A DNA stretch of 64,000 nucleotides, taken from the NCBI RefSeq assembly GCF_947492365.1, contig NZ_CANLMB010000001.1, positions 2,283,395 through 2,347,394 of the forward strand, read 5' to 3'. Both the position numbers and the translations under genes were made by a program. The notes beneath the pieces were generated by a model. It was not told the DNA's origin. It did not search any database and saw only the letters and a program-made list of their open reading frames with translations. Positions 7,979 through 17,811 of the stretch are shown here, in pieces. The DNA comes from an uncultured Erythrobacter sp. GTDB taxonomy: Bacteria > Pseudomonadota > Alphaproteobacteria > Sphingomonadales > Sphingomonadaceae. Each line of letters opens with the position of its first letter. The stretch's first letter is position 1.

Positions 7979-8371
7979 ATGGAAAATTCTCTGCGTTCGG
8001 AGCTGATCGAATGGCTGCGAACCGATCCCGCGCTCGCTTCCATCAATGCAATCGAGGAAGAGGCCCCTGTCAGCGCGAGTGCGCCTTGGCTGGGCATCGC
8101 TGCAAGCGCTTCAACCGATTGGGGCACCAAAGACCGGCCGGGCCGCGAGGTTCGCATTGCGCTAGAGTTGGAAAGCCGGACTGACGAACCCGACGCCGAT
8201 GGCGCATTGCTTGGTCAGATCGAGCGCCGTGTGCTTGACCTGCCCCCTTTCCACACGGGTTTCGAGCTCGCCTCAATCCGTTTTCTTCGGGCCCGCAGCG
8301 AAGAGCGCGATGCCAATCTGCGCGGCGCGCTACTCGAATTTCGTTTCCGGATTTTCGCCCCCCTCCCCTGA
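7979..8371 (+). CDS. DUF3168 tail completion (tail terminator) protein (g8)
   Basis: A 130-residue protein of the DUF3168 family, which caps the tail tube where it meets the head. The start at 7979 lies 4 nt after the preceding stop. The family pattern is visible: an N-terminal helix SELIEWLRTDPALASI, the paired strands REVRIALELESRTDEPD, and the C-terminal strand ALLEFRFRIFA. Length and order match RcGTA g8. Confidence 0.82.
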   Translation: MENSLRSELIEWLRTDPALASINAIEEEAPVSASAPWLGIAASASTDWGTKDRPGREVRIALELESRTDEPDADGALLGQIERRVLDLPPFHTGFELASIRFLRARSEERDANLRGALLEFRFRIFAPLP

Positions 8372-8400
8372 TCCCTCAACACACAAAATCGGAGAATAGT

Positions 8401-8808
8401 ATGCCTGCGCAAAATGGGTCCGCCTTCCTGCTCAAAATCGGCGATGGTGCCGTCCCTCCCAATTACGAAACGGTAGCCGGTCTGCGTACAACGCAGCTTT
8501 CGATCAATGGCGATCCGGTGGTTGTCACGCACAAGGAATCGGGCGGCTGGCGCGATCTTCTTTCGGGCGCAGGCACGCGCTCTGTTTCGGTTAGTGCGGC
8601 CGGCATCTTTCTCGGCAGCCAAGCGGAAAGCTCGATCCGCGCTCATGCACTGGCAGGCACGATCGACGACTATGAACTGTCATTCGAAGACGGCGAGCGC
8701 TTGCGCGGCCGCTTTCTGGTGCAACGGCTCGACTATTCCGGCGATTTCAACGGTGAGCGCAATTACACGCTCCAGCTGGAAAGCTCCGGCCCCGTCGTGC
8801 CTGCATGA
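8401..8808 (+). CDS. Major tail (tube) protein, TP901-1 type (g9)
   Basis: A 135-residue tube-forming protein of the TP901-1 major tail family. Recognisable segments are the N-terminal NGSAFLLKIGDG, the central KESGGWRDLLSGAGTRSVSVSAAGIF, and the C-terminal GDFNGERNYTLQLESSGPV. GGAGAATAGT precedes the ATG at 8401. Hexamer stacks of this protein make the non-contractile tail tube. It overlaps g10 by 4 nt (ATGA at 8805). Confidence 0.9.
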   Translation: MPAQNGSAFLLKIGDGAVPPNYETVAGLRTTQLSINGDPVVVTHKESGGWRDLLSGAGTRSVSVSAAGIFLGSQAESSIRAHALAGTIDDYELSFEDGERLRGRFLVQRLDYSGDFNGERNYTLQLESSGPVVPA

Positions 8809-9119
8809 CCAGACCCGCGAACGCCCTTCGAGGCGAGACCGAATTGATGGTCGCTGGCCAACGCTTCTTGCTGCGCCCAAGCTTTGAAAATCTTATCGCT
8901 GCCGAGGCAGAAGTCGGCTCGCTTTTCGCTTTGGTCGAACGCGCGTCGGAAGGCACCATCACCATCGCCGAAATCACCGCACTGCTGTGGCATTGCATCG
9001 ATGGCAACTCTCGTCCTGACCGTGATACGGTCGGCAACGCGGTGATCGAAAAAGGCCTGGTCGAAGCGACTAAGCCGGTGCGCACGATTCTGGCGCAAGT
9101 GCTTCAAGGCCAGAGCTGA
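8805..9119 (+). CDS. GTA tail assembly chaperone, GTA_TAC family (g10)
   Basis: A 104-residue homologue of the RcGTA g10 product (gene transfer agent family protein). The N-terminal strand pair (ALRGETELMVAGQRFLLRPSFENLIAAEAEVG) is the family signature. The family is believed to chaperone the tape measure during tail assembly. The next chaperone starts 3 nt after its stop, the usual two-gene arrangement. Confidence 0.85.
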   Translation: MTRPANALRGETELMVAGQRFLLRPSFENLIAAEAEVGSLFALVERASEGTITIAEITALLWHCIDGNSRPDRDTVGNAVIEKGLVEATKPVRTILAQVLQGQS

Positions 9120-9122
9120 TCG

Positions 9123-9314
9123 ATGTTTGGCGACGGGATTCCCCTCTGGCTCAGCCTTTCGTCGAGAGTGCTGGGCTGGAGACCTGCGGACTTCTGGCGC
9201 TCTACCCCAGCCGAACTCGCTGGTGCGATCCGTGAACCCGATGCCGCCAGCGGAACCCTTGCCCCAAGCCAAGACCTGATTGCCCAATTGTTGGAGCGCG
9301 ATAGCAATGGATGA
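9123..9314 (+). CDS. Phage tail assembly chaperone, short type (g10.1)
   Basis: A 63-residue protein with the pattern of the small GTA/phage tail assembly chaperone that follows g10 in RcGTA: a tryptophan-rich core (LGWRPADFWRSTPAELAGAI). It probably works with the g10 product on the tape measure. It overlaps the tape-measure gene by 8 nt in another frame, so its last codons and the next ribosome site share sequence. Confidence 0.8.
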   Translation: MFGDGIPLWLSLSSRVLGWRPADFWRSTPAELAGAIREPDAASGTLAPSQDLIAQLLERDSNG

Positions 9315-9894
9315 CAAATTCGAAGAACTCGTAATCGATGTGCGAGCAACGACTGACGGCTTCAACGCCGATCTGGAGAGTATGCGCGGCGCGCTCGACA
9401 CCTCCTTGCTTGACGGTTTTGGCAAGGCGGGATCCGTGCTTGAAAGAGGGCTCCTGTCGGCTCTGCGTCGCGGTAGCCTAGGGTTTGATGACCTGAAACG
9501 GGTGGCATTCCGTGCTCTCGATTCGATTGCTTCACATGCAATCCAATCGGGGATTGCCTCGATTTTTGGCGGCTCGAAAGGCGGTGGTGGCAGCAGCGGG
9601 CTAGGCTCGCTAATCGGCCAATCGCTTGGTGCGCTGCTGGGGTTGCCAGGACGGGCGACGGGCGGGCCGGTTTCGCCCGGTCGCGGTTATGTGGTCGGCG
9701 AAAACGGGCCGGAACTGTTTGTGCCAACGAGCTCCGGGCGGATCGCCGCAAATGGCGGCAGTTCAGCTGGCGGGCGCGAGGTGCGCGTCGCGATCCAGCT
9801 TGCAACCCCGCGCGGCACATCTGCGCCCACCGCGATGCAGCGCTCGTCACGTCAGGTCGCCAGCGCCGTGCGCCGTGCGCTTCAGGAACGTTAG
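9307..9894 (+). CDS. Short tail tape measure protein (g11)
   Basis: A 195-residue tape measure, which sets tail length and is expelled at DNA delivery. The start at 9307 lies inside the end of the chaperone gene. The N-terminal third is helical, the middle (SLGFDDLKRVAFRALDSIA) and the glycine-rich hydrophobic stretch (FGGSKGGGGSSGLGSLIG) are typical, and GRATGGPVSPGRGYVVGENG is the conserved C-terminal tape-measure signature. It predicts a very short tail, as in RcGTA, whose g11 is similarly small. Confidence 0.85.
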   Translation: MDDKFEELVIDVRATTDGFNADLESMRGALDTSLLDGFGKAGSVLERGLLSALRRGSLGFDDLKRVAFRALDSIASHAIQSGIASIFGGSKGGGGSSGLGSLIGQSLGALLGLPGRATGGPVSPGRGYVVGENGPELFVPTSSGRIAANGGSSAGGREVRVAIQLATPRGTSAPTAMQRSSRQVASAVRRALQER

Positions 9895-9908
9895 AACAGG
9901 ATCGGACT

Positions 9909-12227
9909 ATGGCATTCTGGCTGGTGCGCGACAGAAACGCACAAGAATCAAGCTTCATCCAGCGCTTCGACCCGCGCTTTTGGACCGTCAATTTCCCACG
10001 GCCCGCAATGGCATCGGTGATTACCACCAGTGCCGACAGCTTGCAGGTCGACGTGGAGCTTCATCACGAAGGCGAGCTGGTCGGGCTCATCTGGGATAGT
10101 GTCGATAGCCTCGACCACCCTCTCCTAGCCTATCAAACCAACCGCGATTACTCGAACACGACATTGAGTTTTCGCTGGCAATCAGAAGGCATAATTCCGC
10201 TCAATGGAGTGAACGGTCCGACGCTGACAATTGAAGGGCGTGACGCCGCGGGTGCGGCAAAGACATGGTTTGTAAGGCTGTGGAATTACGCGACTGGGTC
10301 ACCCAGCGATGCGGAGATCACCCTTCCATTCTCCAATCTGGAAGGCGGATTCACACTTCCCGGCGATCCGGTCCATCCCGCCGATATCGACCGGATGTTT
10401 ATCTCGCTGGTCGCGCCGGATTATGTAGCAGGCAGCGCCGCGCCATTATCGCAGCGTTTCAACGGTCGCGTCACCATGTCTCAGATTGTTGCGGATGGCA
10501 GGCACGGCATGCTTGAAATTGGCGATGTGCGCATGCCCGAACATGGCGAGCGTCTCGCTACCGCCTATGACGATGGCTACGATCAGACGCCCGAGCGCCT
10601 CATCAGAGGAGCCGTCGGGCTCGGCTACCGTGAAGATCTTGTCCACTATGTCGGGATGAGCCACTTCATGCGGCTTTTACAGCAAGCCGGTTCATTGCTG
10701 GCGGTGCCATCGGGGGAATTGTGCCAGCCCGCAATCGAATGGCATCGCAATTTCTTTGAAACGGCCAAAGCCAATGATCTGGAGGTGATCGCCTCGATCT
10801 CTTACGAACTGTTCGATGCCTTCTGCCCCGAAGCCTGGAAACAGCGCACCGTCAGCGGCGCGCAAGCCCTGACCGGTTGGGTGCCTCCATCCACTCTTCT
10901 CTCGCCTGCAAACACCGATGCCATGGCATGGCTGAGCGCTTCAGCATTGGCGTTTGTCCAGCTGCTCGAACAGGCTGGACAGCCGGTGCGTGCACAAATT
11001 GGCGAGCCATGGTGGTGGACCACTTCGGACGGAGAGATTTGCCTCTATGATGATGCGGCGCGAGCGGCCTTTGGTGGGTCGCCGCCTGAAATCGCCGATA
11101 TGCGCCAGCCGCTGACGCAGGCGGAAATCGACTTGCTCGATCTTGCAGGCGCGTTGCTGGCGCAGTCCACGGCTGATCTGACCGCAGATATCAAGGCGTC
11201 AAGCGCTGGGGCAGAGGTGCTTTTGCTCGCCTTCACCCCGACCATTCTCGACCCGCAAATGCCCGAACTCTTTCGTGCAAATCTTCCCGTAGGTTGGGCA
11301 AGCCCGGCTTTCGACCGGTTGCAGGTGGAGGACTATGACTGGCTAACAGGCGGCGCAGATGCCTTGCGCAGGGCCGCCTACGACTTCGTCAATGCGCGCC
11401 TTCAATACCCGATCGCCAGCCAGGATTACCTAGCCGGATTCGTACTCGACCCAGCCGATGCGGAGCTTTTCTGGGCACGGATTGACGCCGGCCTCGATGA
11501 AGCTGCCGAGCGCGGCGTGACCCGGCGATATGTCTGGGCGCAGCCGCAAGTAAACCGCGACGGATACACCCGCCTCCCCTCTATCGGAGAGCCTCCCATG
11601 GATGCTTTTGACGACGTGCTCTACCCTTTCCCCTTGGGCCGGACGACCGCAGTTGCGCCCGAATTCTCGACCTCGATTTCGGTCACAGCATCGGGGCATG
11701 AGCGGCGCAATTCGCTTTGGTCGGATGCCCGGATTCACTTTGATGTCGGGCCTGGCATTCGGTCGGAAGACGAGCTGTCCGAACTAATCGCCTTCTTTCG
11801 CGCCCGCCGCGGGCCGGCCAAGGGTTTCCGCATCAGCGATCCATTCGACCACAGTTCGAATGGCATGACCGGAACGCCGACCATGCTCGATCAGTTGATC
11901 GGTATCGGCGACGGTCAAAGCGCGGATTTCCGACTGGTAAAGTCCTATGGTGCAGTCAGCGATCCTCAGGAACGGCCGATAACCCGCCCTCGGGCTGAGA
12001 CGCTGGTCATCAGCGTTGACGGCGCTGAGGTTCTTGATTGGACGCTGGGCGGTGCAGGCCTTGTGTCCTTTGCTCAAGCTCCAGATACAGGCGCAGAGAT
12101 CCGTGCAGGATTTCTGTTCGATGTGCCCGTCCGCTTTGCCGAGGACAGGATCGACATTTCTGCTGTCAATTTTGAGGCAGGCGAAGCGCCAAGTGTGCCC
12201 TTGATCGAGCTGCGCGGGGAGCTGTGA
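9909..12227 (+). CDS. Large tail protein: N-terminal TIM-barrel-like part fused to DUF2460 (g12)
   Basis: A 772-residue protein. The last 200 residues (from about 575: FSTSISVTASGHERRNSLWSDA and later FFRARRGPAKGFRISDPFDH) are a clear DUF2460 domain, which alone makes up the about 210-residue RcGTA g12 distal-tail protein. The preceding 570 residues are extra. They begin with an Ig-like beta-rich part (about 1-210) and continue with a helix/strand-alternating region (about 230-560) containing DLEVIASISYELFD, IGEPWWWTTSDGE and VEDYDWLTGG, which look like strands of a glycosidase-type TIM barrel. The fusion call is firm for DUF2460; the barrel is inference. Ribosome site AGGA precedes the ATG. 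Confidence 0.8.
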   Translation: MAFWLVRDRNAQESSFIQRFDPRFWTVNFPRPAMASVITTSADSLQVDVELHHEGELVGLIWDSVDSLDHPLLAYQTNRDYSNTTLSFRWQSEGIIPLNGVNGPTLTIEGRDAAGAAKTWFVRLWNYATGSPSDAEITLPFSNLEGGFTLPGDPVHPADIDRMFISLVAPDYVAGSAAPLSQRFNGRVTMSQIVADGRHGMLEIGDVRMPEHGERLATAYDDGYDQTPERLIRGAVGLGYREDLVHYVGMSHFMRLLQQAGSLLAVPSGELCQPAIEWHRNFFETAKANDLEVIASISYELFDAFCPEAWKQRTVSGAQALTGWVPPSTLLSPANTDAMAWLSASALAFVQLLEQAGQPVRAQIGEPWWWTTSDGEICLYDDAARAAFGGSPPEIADMRQPLTQAEIDLLDLAGALLAQSTADLTADIKASSAGAEVLLLAFTPTILDPQMPELFRANLPVGWASPAFDRLQVEDYDWLTGGADALRRAAYDFVNARLQYPIASQDYLAGFVLDPADAELFWARIDAGLDEAAERGVTRRYVWAQPQVNRDGYTRLPSIGEPPMDAFDDVLYPFPLGRTTAVAPEFSTSISVTASGHERRNSLWSDARIHFDVGPGIRSEDELSELIAFFRARRGPAKGFRISDPFDHSSNGMTGTPTMLDQLIGIGDGQSADFRLVKSYGAVSDPQERPITRPRAETLVISVDGAEVLDWTLGGAGLVSFAQAPDTGAEIRAGFLFDVPVRFAEDRIDISAVNFEAGEAPSVPLIELRGEL

Positions 12228-13033
12228 TGCGGGCCTTCTTTAACCGCGAGCTTGAAAGTGCAGCCACATTCTGGAGGGTTTTCAGGCGCGACGGAGTGGC
12301 ACTGGGTTTTTCAAGCCACGACCGCGATCTGGCCTTTGCTGGACTGCGCCATCGCACGGCACCCGGGATGGTCCCCGCCGCTATTCGGATGACATCCGAC
12401 CTGTCTGAAGACAGCGCGAGTGTTGAAGGGACATTGAGTCACGACTCGATCAGCAGTGACGATCTGGCTGCTGGGCTATTCGACAACGCTGCGATTGAGA
12501 TCGGCATTGTCGATTGGGAAACGCTTGAACATCATTCGCTTTATTCTGGAGTAATCGGACGGGTCGAGGACAATCAGCGCAGCTTTTCCGCCGATTTGTT
12601 GTCTGCCAAACACGTGCTCGAACAGGATCTCGTGCCGCGCACCAGCCCTACCTGCCGCGCGGTGTTTTGCGGACTAGGATGCGGCCTATCGTCGCATCGC
12701 TTTACTCAAAGGGTCGAGCTCAATGAGGTCGATTTTGATTTCAATCAGGTCCGCTTCAGCACCATCACAAGCGCAAGTTACGTCGACGGGCAGCTGAGAT
12801 TTCTCAGTGGCCCGCAGACGGGCCTCGTATTCGGAATTCTGAGTGCAAACGGCGACTGGCTCACGCTAGACCGCCCACTTCATGATGGACTAATTGCCGG
12901 TACCGCCGCCGAACTGACGGAAGGCTGCGACCACACATTGGGCACTTGCTCCAGCAGATTTGATAACGCTGTCAACTTTCGCGGCGAGCCGTTTTTGCCG
13001 GGCAACGACTTGCTTGCGCGTTACGGACAGTGA
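12227..13033 (+). CDS. DUF2163 tail hub protein (g13)
   Basis: A 268-residue protein with the N-terminal DUF2163 domain and a C-terminal phage_BR0599-like part, as in RcGTA g13, the tail hub. The start codon shares one base with the previous stop. Cysteines in TSPTCRAVFCGLGCGL (about residues 142-153) and EGCDHTLGTCSSRF (about 235-246) are placed as in the hub whose RcGTA structure shows an iron-sulfur cluster; this is recalled from the published structure, not shown here. It overlaps the peptidase gene by 4 nt. Confidence 0.88.
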   Translation: MRAFFNRELESAATFWRVFRRDGVALGFSSHDRDLAFAGLRHRTAPGMVPAAIRMTSDLSEDSASVEGTLSHDSISSDDLAAGLFDNAAIEIGIVDWETLEHHSLYSGVIGRVEDNQRSFSADLLSAKHVLEQDLVPRTSPTCRAVFCGLGCGLSSHRFTQRVELNEVDFDFNQVRFSTITSASYVDGQLRFLSGPQTGLVFGILSANGDWLTLDRPLHDGLIAGTAAELTEGCDHTLGTCSSRFDNAVNFRGEPFLPGNDLLARYGQ

Positions 13034-13464
13034 GGCGGCTGAACGGCGAAAGCGCTCGCTTCTCAGAGGCCGCAGCGAATCTCATTGGCGCCCCATTCCG
13101 TTTGCATGGCCGTGACCCAGCAATGGGCGTCGATTGTGTCGGACTTGTCTATGCCAGCCTTGTTGCAATTGGACGGAAACCTGTTGCACCCGAGGGTTAC
13201 AGGATTCGTAACGCCGATGCGCAGCGCTGGTTTGCCGCAGCCACTCTTTCAGGCTTTGCGGCAGCTGACGGCACCCTTGAGCCGGGCGATCTGATTCTGA
13301 TCATACCCTCACCGGGTCAGCAGCACCTGATGATTGTCGAAAACTTACAGACCGCAATTCACGCCCATGCAGGGCTGCGCCGGGTTGTGCGTCAGACAAT
13401 GGCGACTGATCAAGAAATTCTGGCGCATTGGCGCCTCAACCCAATCTCCGAGAGGAAAGCCTGA
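13030..13464 (+). CDS. NlpC/P60 cell-wall peptidase of the tail (g14)
   Basis: A 144-residue cysteine peptidase of the NlpC/P60 superfamily, a tail enzyme that opens the recipient cell wall. The start is the GTG at 13030 overlapping the DUF2163 stop. Cys36 in GVDCVGLVYASL is the nucleophile, and His99 in PGQQHLMIVE the partner. The usual DCSG is DCVG here, as is common in GTA versions. It is coupled to the next gene by a one-base overlap at 13464. Confidence 0.9.
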   Translation: MRRLNGESARFSEAAANLIGAPFRLHGRDPAMGVDCVGLVYASLVAIGRKPVAPEGYRIRNADAQRWFAAATLSGFAAADGTLEPGDLILIIPSPGQQHLMIVENLQTAIHAHAGLRRVVRQTMATDQEILAHWRLNPISERKA

Positions 13465-15644
13465 TGGCAACTCTGGTTCTAAGTGCCGTGGGAACCGCGA
13501 TCGGCGGTCCTATCGGAGGGTCGATAGGCGCAATCATAGGGCAGCAAGCGGATCTGTTGATTTTCGGAGGCGGAAGCCGTGAAGGACCACGCCTGAAGGA
13601 ATTGTCGGTCACTACCTCTAGCTACGGTCAACCAATCCCTCGGCACTTCGGCAGGATGCGGGTTGCCGGAACGGTGATCTGGTCCACCGAACTAGTTGAA
13701 TCAAGCTCGAAAGAAGGTGGCGGTAAAGGACGCCCGTCCACCAAGACTTACTCCTATTCCGTTTCCTTTGCTGTCGCCTTATCAAGCACGCCGCTAGCGG
13801 GCATTGGGCGAATCTGGGCCGACGGCAACTTGCTGCGCGGTGCAAGTGGTGACCTGAAGGCTGCTGGCGCAATGCGGACTTATCTAGGTACGGGCGATAA
13901 TCCCGCCGACCCGCTTATCGCAGCTGATCGCGGGTCCAGCGCACCTGCATTTCGTGATTGCGCGTATGTCGTATTCGAAGACTTGCAACTGGCAGACTTC
14001 GGTAATCGGATTCCGGCGCTGACATTCGAGGTCTTTGGCCATGATGATGCGCAGGTGTCGCTGGGCCAATTGGTCCCGCAAAGCGATCCAGTCTCTGGGC
14101 AAGTCTTGCTTGAGAATGCGCGGGGTTTTTCCGATGAAGGTGGGCCGGTTGGATCGTCCTTGGCTGCTATAGACAAGGTGTTTCCGCTTAGCTGCGTAAC
14201 CACGGCTGCTGGCCTAAAACTCGCTGCAGAACAATCGTTTGCGGCCAATGTGCCCACGCTTCCCGAACAATTGTCTTCTCTAGATAGCGAAGATGCGGAG
14301 GCACGCGACAAAAGACGTGGAGAGAAACGCGGACGAGAGCCGCTTGCTCTGCGCTATTACGATGAAGAGCGTGACTATCAACCGGGCGTCCAGCGGGCTT
14401 TGGGCAGGCGGCCAGATGGCCGCGAAAGCATGATCGATCTCCCTGCTGCTATGACCGCAACCGGGGCTCGGCAATTGGCAAATTCGAATGCGCACCGCAC
14501 CCGCTTTCAGGACGAAACTATCTTATGGAAAACTGGGGAACTCGACCCACAAATTGGGCCGGGAAGTGTAGTCAAAGTTCCAGGATCGAGCGGCTTCTGG
14601 TCAGTGCGAAGCTGGGAGTGGTTTGATCGCGGAATAGAAATGGGCCTCGAACGGCTTGCGCCCGCTCTTGGAGCCATTGTGGCCAGCGACGCTGGCAGCG
14701 CCAACACACCTCTCGATCTTCCGGTAACGCCGACAATCCTCGATGCATTTGAAGCGCCTCTCGACGGGGCTTCGGACCCTGCCAACCCGGTCTTGTTGGC
14801 TGCTACAACGTCAATCGGAGCTGGGTGGCGCGGAGCATCGCTTTTCGTCGAACAAGGCTCGGCCTTGGTTGAGATTGGCAGTGCACGAAGCGAGCGCGCA
14901 GTTATGGGAGTACTGGCATCACCAGTGGGACCATCTGGCAGCGCCATCATCGAGCCATCCGCGTTTCTCGAAGTCGATCTACCGTCGGATGATCTCGGCT
15001 TTGCCAGCACGGACATTACCGGCGTTGCTATGGGTGCAAACCGGCTGTTGGTTGGAGGCGAGGTAATCCAATTCCTTGCTGCTGCGCCGATCAACCCATT
15101 CCGCTGGAAGCTCTCCGGATTGCTGCGCGGCCGCGCCGGAACCGAGGACGCGGCGATTGAAGGCCACGCGGCCGAAACCCCGGTTGTTCTACTCGATGAG
15201 CGGCTAACAACTCTCGACCCCGCCTCAGTGCCTTCTTCAACCACAACACAAATCGCAGCAATCGGCCAAGGTGACGAAAATGCGGTCTATTCTGCGCTTC
15301 GAAACGTCGGAGTTTCCCGTCGTCCGCCAATGCCAGTTGCTCCGCGCATTCGCATTCTTGGCAATGGTTCGATCGAAGCTTGCTGGACGCGCCGCGCCAG
15401 GGGGCAGTGGCGCTGGAATGACGGCGGGGGAGTGCCGCTCATCGAGGAAACCGAATCCTATGAAGTTGGTTTTGGACCCATTTCTGCTCCAGCTGCCGCT
15501 TGGAACACTTCTGAAGCACTATTCGTGCTTGAACCCGCAGAGCAATCCGATCTGGTTTCGCAGTTTGGCTCGAATCCGCTTTGGGTCCGGCAGATCGGAA
15601 CATTTGGACAATCCAGCCCGCTCCTTTTGACCATCCTATCCTGA
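13464..15644 (+). CDS. Tail tip/host-specificity protein without TIM barrel (g15)
   Basis: A 726-residue homologue of the RcGTA g15 'megatron'. The N-terminus has the hydrophobic glycine-rich helix (AVGTAIGGPIGGSIGAIIG, residues about 7-25), then the conserved segment ending in PIPRHFGRMRVAGTVIWSTEL. The C-terminal two thirds hold beta-rich phage-tail and fibronectin-like regions. RcGTA g15 is about 1300 residues and includes a glycosidase-like TIM barrel that I do not see here. SD GAGGAAA; start shares one base with the g14 stop. Confidence 0.85.
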   Translation: MATLVLSAVGTAIGGPIGGSIGAIIGQQADLLIFGGGSREGPRLKELSVTTSSYGQPIPRHFGRMRVAGTVIWSTELVESSSKEGGGKGRPSTKTYSYSVSFAVALSSTPLAGIGRIWADGNLLRGASGDLKAAGAMRTYLGTGDNPADPLIAADRGSSAPAFRDCAYVVFEDLQLADFGNRIPALTFEVFGHDDAQVSLGQLVPQSDPVSGQVLLENARGFSDEGGPVGSSLAAIDKVFPLSCVTTAAGLKLAAEQSFAANVPTLPEQLSSLDSEDAEARDKRRGEKRGREPLALRYYDEERDYQPGVQRALGRRPDGRESMIDLPAAMTATGARQLANSNAHRTRFQDETILWKTGELDPQIGPGSVVKVPGSSGFWSVRSWEWFDRGIEMGLERLAPALGAIVASDAGSANTPLDLPVTPTILDAFEAPLDGASDPANPVLLAATTSIGAGWRGASLFVEQGSALVEIGSARSERAVMGVLASPVGPSGSAIIEPSAFLEVDLPSDDLGFASTDITGVAMGANRLLVGGEVIQFLAAAPINPFRWKLSGLLRGRAGTEDAAIEGHAAETPVVLLDERLTTLDPASVPSSTTTQIAAIGQGDENAVYSALRNVGVSRRPPMPVAPRIRILGNGSIEACWTRRARGQWRWNDGGGVPLIEETESYEVGFGPISAPAAAWNTSEALFVLEPAEQSDLVSQFGSNPLWVRQIGTFGQSSPLLLTILS

Positions 15645-15662
15645 TAAACGGAGATTCGAGAC

Positions 15663-16124
15663 ATGGCCGTGCCAATTTCATTCCCATCCACCACGTCGAG
15701 ATTTTCGCTTCCCTTGCTCTTTGCAGGGCAGGCGCAAAAGGAATTCTTCGTCAATCAAGCGTTCAGCCTGATTGACTCGCTCATGACCGGCACGGTCAAG
15801 GAGTCGCTCGACACGCCGCCAATTGCTCCTATTGAAGGCGAGTCCTTTCGCATTGTCGCGCCCGCAAGCGGTGACTGGGCAGGTCACGATGATGAGTTGG
15901 CAATCTTCGTCGGAGGCGCATGGCATTTTGTCGCTCCGCAGTCGGGCATGCGCGTTTTCGATCAACAAGCCGATGCATTCGTGCACTTTAGCTCGGGCTG
16001 GCAAGTCCCTGTTGAACCGACACAACCGAGCGGCGGGAGCACTATCGATGCGGAAGCACGGCAGATAATTGCCGAACTGATCGAAGCTCTTCAAAAATCT
16101 GGTGTTTTCGCTAGAACTGCATGA
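15663..16124 (+). CDS. DUF2793 tail-associated protein, end of GTA cluster
   Basis: A 153-residue DUF2793 protein. The pattern RFSLPLLFAGQAQKEFFVNQA at the N-terminus, followed by a beta-strand region ending in SGWQVPVEP, is characteristic. Such proteins follow g15 in GTA clusters and prophages and probably decorate the tail or fibre; the exact role is unknown. It starts 18 nt after g15. The C-terminal 30 residues are a helix that could trimerise. No further phage gene follows. Confidence 0.82.
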   Translation: MAVPISFPSTTSRFSLPLLFAGQAQKEFFVNQAFSLIDSLMTGTVKESLDTPPIAPIEGESFRIVAPASGDWAGHDDELAIFVGGAWHFVAPQSGMRVFDQQADAFVHFSSGWQVPVEPTQPSGGSTIDAEARQIIAELIEALQKSGVFARTA

Positions 16125-16307
16125 ACGCTCGACCGATTCTGCCATTCGAGAATGAGTGAGTTTGCATGATTGTCCGAATTTTTGCCCTCTAGAACCCAGT
16201 TTAGCGGCATTCTTGCAACAGTTAGTCACCATTGACCGCTTGATACTCAACAGGGGAGAAGTTAGAGGTATCGAGCGCCTCAGAATTTAGAGAAGGGGAA
16301 TATTAGA

Positions 16308-17456
<1,149 letters not shown>

Positions 17457-17484
17457 GTAGAGGCTTTAGCCGACAGACAATTGA

Positions 17485-17512
17485 GGGGCCGGAGCAATCC
17501 GGCCCCTTTTTT
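17485..17512 (+). terminator. Intrinsic terminator of ompA
   Basis: Perfect 9-bp stem GGGGCCGGA / TCCGGCCCC with loop GCAA, then six T (17507-17512). It lies 28 nt after the ompA stop. Confidence 0.92.
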
Positions 17513-17811
17513 GTGTTCCCAATCGTGTTGTGAACGCTGACACAGCCCGCCACACGCCTGCGGTTACAACCCGGCCAGATCGCGGCACACCTCCCTCAAA
17601 CAATTCTAGATGAGGCGCATGCCGACATTGATAAGGCGATGCACTGTTAGGTGGCAGGCGAGTAAGAACTAATACACCGCGTTCAGGGAATCATACTGGC
17701 CAACGCGTCACGCAAACGCTCACGCCACCTAGAAAGCTTGGTGAATCAGAGCTTCAAGGTCATCGACGCACGCCGGCGTCGACCTTTGAATGTCTCAACA
17801 GCCCCGCCTAG
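17513..17811. other. Intergenic stretch with an inverted repeat, no gene
   Basis: No open frame with a ribosome site is convincing. An imperfect inverted repeat (AAGGTC-AT-CGACGC at 17756-17769 with GCGTCGACCTT at 17776-17786) lies 26 nt beyond the stop of the MFS gene on the minus strand and may end its transcript, though the T-run is poor. Confidence 0.5.

Noticed and set aside
2136..16124. Active temperate prophage
   Set aside because: No integrase, repressor, replication, lysis or attachment sites; gene order and sizes are those of an RcGTA-type cluster.
17590..17800. Decayed transposase or regulator after ompA
   Set aside because: Frames are broken by several stops and I could not match any fragment to a family.
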